Below, piece after piece: positions 6,560 to 7,295 of a stretch of DNA of 7,295 bases; the stretch's first letter is position 1; each line of letters starts with the position of its first letter. Under the pieces are notes generated by a model that did not search any database, had not been told where the DNA came from, and was given only the letters and a program-made list of their open reading frames with translations. The position numbers were made by a program, and so were the translations under genes. Origin of the DNA: Deltaproteobacteria bacterium (GTDB taxonomy: Bacteria; Desulfobacterota; Desulfobacteria; Desulfobacterales; ETH-SRB1); assembly GCA_030627475.1 (NCBI GenBank), contig DAOURZ010000063.1, positions 1 to 7,295 on the forward strand, written 5' to 3'.

Positions 6560-6832
6560 ATGGAAACATTAAAGGTTAAAGAAATTACTCTTCTTATGGA
6601 TAAAAATCTTTCTATCAGACCATCTGTTTCTGTAGAGAACAAAATTACAGATGCAATTGAAGTTATGCTTAAAAACGATCTTGATCGCATTGCCGTGACA
6701 AGCAAAAACAAAATCCTCGGCATGATAAAGCTTGAAGATGCGCTTAAAGTCATTGGCTTAGAAGATGACCTGAAAAAAAAGGCAGCAAAAATTATTATCA
6801 TACAGGGACGCAAAATTATAATAGAGCAATAA
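6560..6832 (+). CDS. Small single-CBS-domain protein
   Basis: A 90-residue soluble protein. Residues about 12-67 match one CBS repeat: MDKNLSIRPSVSVENKITDA, then a helix with MLKNDLDRIAVTS, then KILGMIKLEDALKVIG. The C-terminal tail is Lys-rich and Ile-rich (72-88). CBS modules normally occur in tandem and bind adenine nucleotides or S-adenosylmethionine, so one copy implies that the protein dimerises to form a Bateman-type site (family knowledge). ATG 6560 has AGGA (6551-6554) 5 bases upstream. It is the first gene after the sigma-54 promoter and lies 109 bases before the TauE/SafE-type permease. I infer a regulatory subunit or partner of that transporter. The ligand cannot be told from sequence. 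Confidence 0.8.
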   Translation: METLKVKEITLLMDKNLSIRPSVSVENKITDAIEVMLKNDLDRIAVTSKNKILGMIKLEDALKVIGLEDDLKKKAAKIIIIQGRKIIIEQ

Positions 6833-6861
6833 GGCATCCTTTATTTGCCGGTTTTTAGAAG

Positions 6862-6870
6862 AAAGGAGGG
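6862..6870 (+). other. Orphan Shine-Dalgarno-like site between the CBS and permease genes
   Basis: AAAGGAGGG is a very strong ribosome-binding match, but the bases after it offer only ATT (6878) or TTG (6884) as starts, and both frames close at the TGA at 6890. It may be a relic, a decoy site or chance in a purine-rich stretch. The permease has its own site at 6926-6931. Confidence 0.35.
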
Positions 6871-6941
6871 ACTTAACATTAAATTGAACTGATTGATAAT
6901 AAGCATAATTATAAAACCAGAAAAAAAGGAGAAATATTATT

Positions 6942-7295
6942 ATGAGTTTCTTTAAACATTTGGGCAGTTTTATGATGATGGGCGCAAGAGCCCATGCAAA
7001 ATGGGAGCTTGATATTTCCAAAACAATACTTGGTGATAAAAAGCGACTTGTTATACTGGGCTTGCTTACCATCCCTGTAATATGGGGTGGCATTGCTTTC
7101 GCGGATCAAATCGGCGGGGCACTTCCCGAACTGCTTGGAGGCAAAAAAGCTTACAGTCCGGCTTTTTACAGCACCGGCATTTTTATCGTATCAATCCTTA
7201 TCGGAATGGGCGCAGGCCTGATTACCGGATGCATCGGCGCCGGCGGTGGATTCATTATCGCTCCTGCTCTTATGAGCGCAGGGATCAAAGGTATC
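6942..7295 (+). CDS. TauE/SafE-family (TSUP) permease, 5' part
   Basis: The first 118 residues are present and the gene runs off the window. An amphipathic cytoplasmic stretch (1-35, MSFFKHLGSFMMMGARAHAK onward) precedes a hydrophobic segment (36-54) ending AFADQ. A short loop follows, and then a second segment (about 78-97) leading into the glycine-rich GCIGAGGGFIIAPALMSAGI (96-115). That segment is typical of the repeated half of sulfite exporter TauE/SafE proteins, which move sulfite, sulfoacetate or other organosulfur anions across the cytoplasmic membrane. AAAGGAG (6926-6931 region) sits about 10 bases before the ATG. It is downstream of the CBS gene and probably shares the sigma-54 promoter at 6458. 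The AFA-D junction resembles a signal-peptidase site, but a retained first helix is as likely. The substrate is not determinable here. Confidence 0.85.
   Translation, partial: MSFFKHLGSFMMMGARAHAKWELDISKTILGDKKRLVILGLLTIPVIWGGIAFADQIGGALPELLGGKKAYSPAFYSTGIFIVSILIGMGAGLITGCIGAGGGFIIAPALMSAGIKGI

Noticed and set aside
6833..6856. GGCA/TGCC stem followed by GGTTTTT after the CBS gene, terminator-like
   Set aside because: The stem is only 4 bp with a 9-base loop, too weak to call. The next gene appears to belong to the same operon.
6909..7109. Minus-strand open frames over the permease start and leader
   Set aside because: They oppose the well-supported TauE/SafE coding frame, have no recognisable domain, and read as antisense shadows.
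1..7295. CRISPR array, tRNA or rRNA genes, toxin-antitoxin or phage genes
   Set aside because: No regularly spaced repeats, tRNA-like cloverleaf or rRNA motifs were noticed by eye, and all substantial frames belong to signalling or transport proteins.

Overview
The window reads as chromosomal DNA from a sulfate-reducing-type Desulfobacterota (deltaproteobacterial) genome, probably Desulfobacterales. This is inferred from several things: a moderately AT-rich composition, two adjacent NtrC-type sigma-54 activators with soluble or minimally membrane-anchored PAS/HisKA kinases, a C-terminal CxxC...SHGICPxC zinc-ribbon-like tail common in that group's signalling proteins, and a TauE/SafE (TSUP) transporter preceded by a small CBS protein. 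No phylogenetic marker gene is present, so the placement is tentative.

Layout. Positions 1-118 hold a repeat element and a dyad but no gene. Positions 119-3352 are a leftward three-gene unit. In transcription order it holds a soluble PAS histidine kinase (2243-3352), an intergenic repeat element (2096-2173), an NtrC-family response regulator (715-2070), and a degenerate receiver fused to a zinc-ribbon-like tail (119-706). Positions 3353-3545 are the divergent control region, with candidate promoters both ways and a strong hairpin with a T-tract in the leftward leader. Positions 3546-6271 are a rightward pair: a two-TM PAS histidine kinase and a second NtrC-family regulator, separated by 2 bases. 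Positions 6272-6559 are a regulatory intergenic region with a near-perfect sigma-54 promoter (GG-N10-GC at 6460-6473), a dyad over the predicted start site and a leader hairpin. It is followed by a 90-residue single-CBS protein (6560-6832) and the start of a TauE/SafE-family permease (6942 to the window edge).

How the genes may work together (inference). Two kinase/sigma-54-activator pairs are placed head to head and have very similar H-box sequences, so they may act in parallel or cross-talk. The second activator sits directly upstream of a sigma-54 promoter and is the obvious candidate regulator of the CBS-TauE/SafE operon. The result would be a signal-dependent anion (sulfite, sulfonate or similar) transport module whose permease may also be gated by a nucleotide-sensing CBS partner. 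The most unusual elements are the receiver whose phospho-acceptor Asp is Gly, the inverted pair of related repeats flanking the activator/pseudo-receiver genes, and the terminator-like hairpin in the leader of the first kinase.
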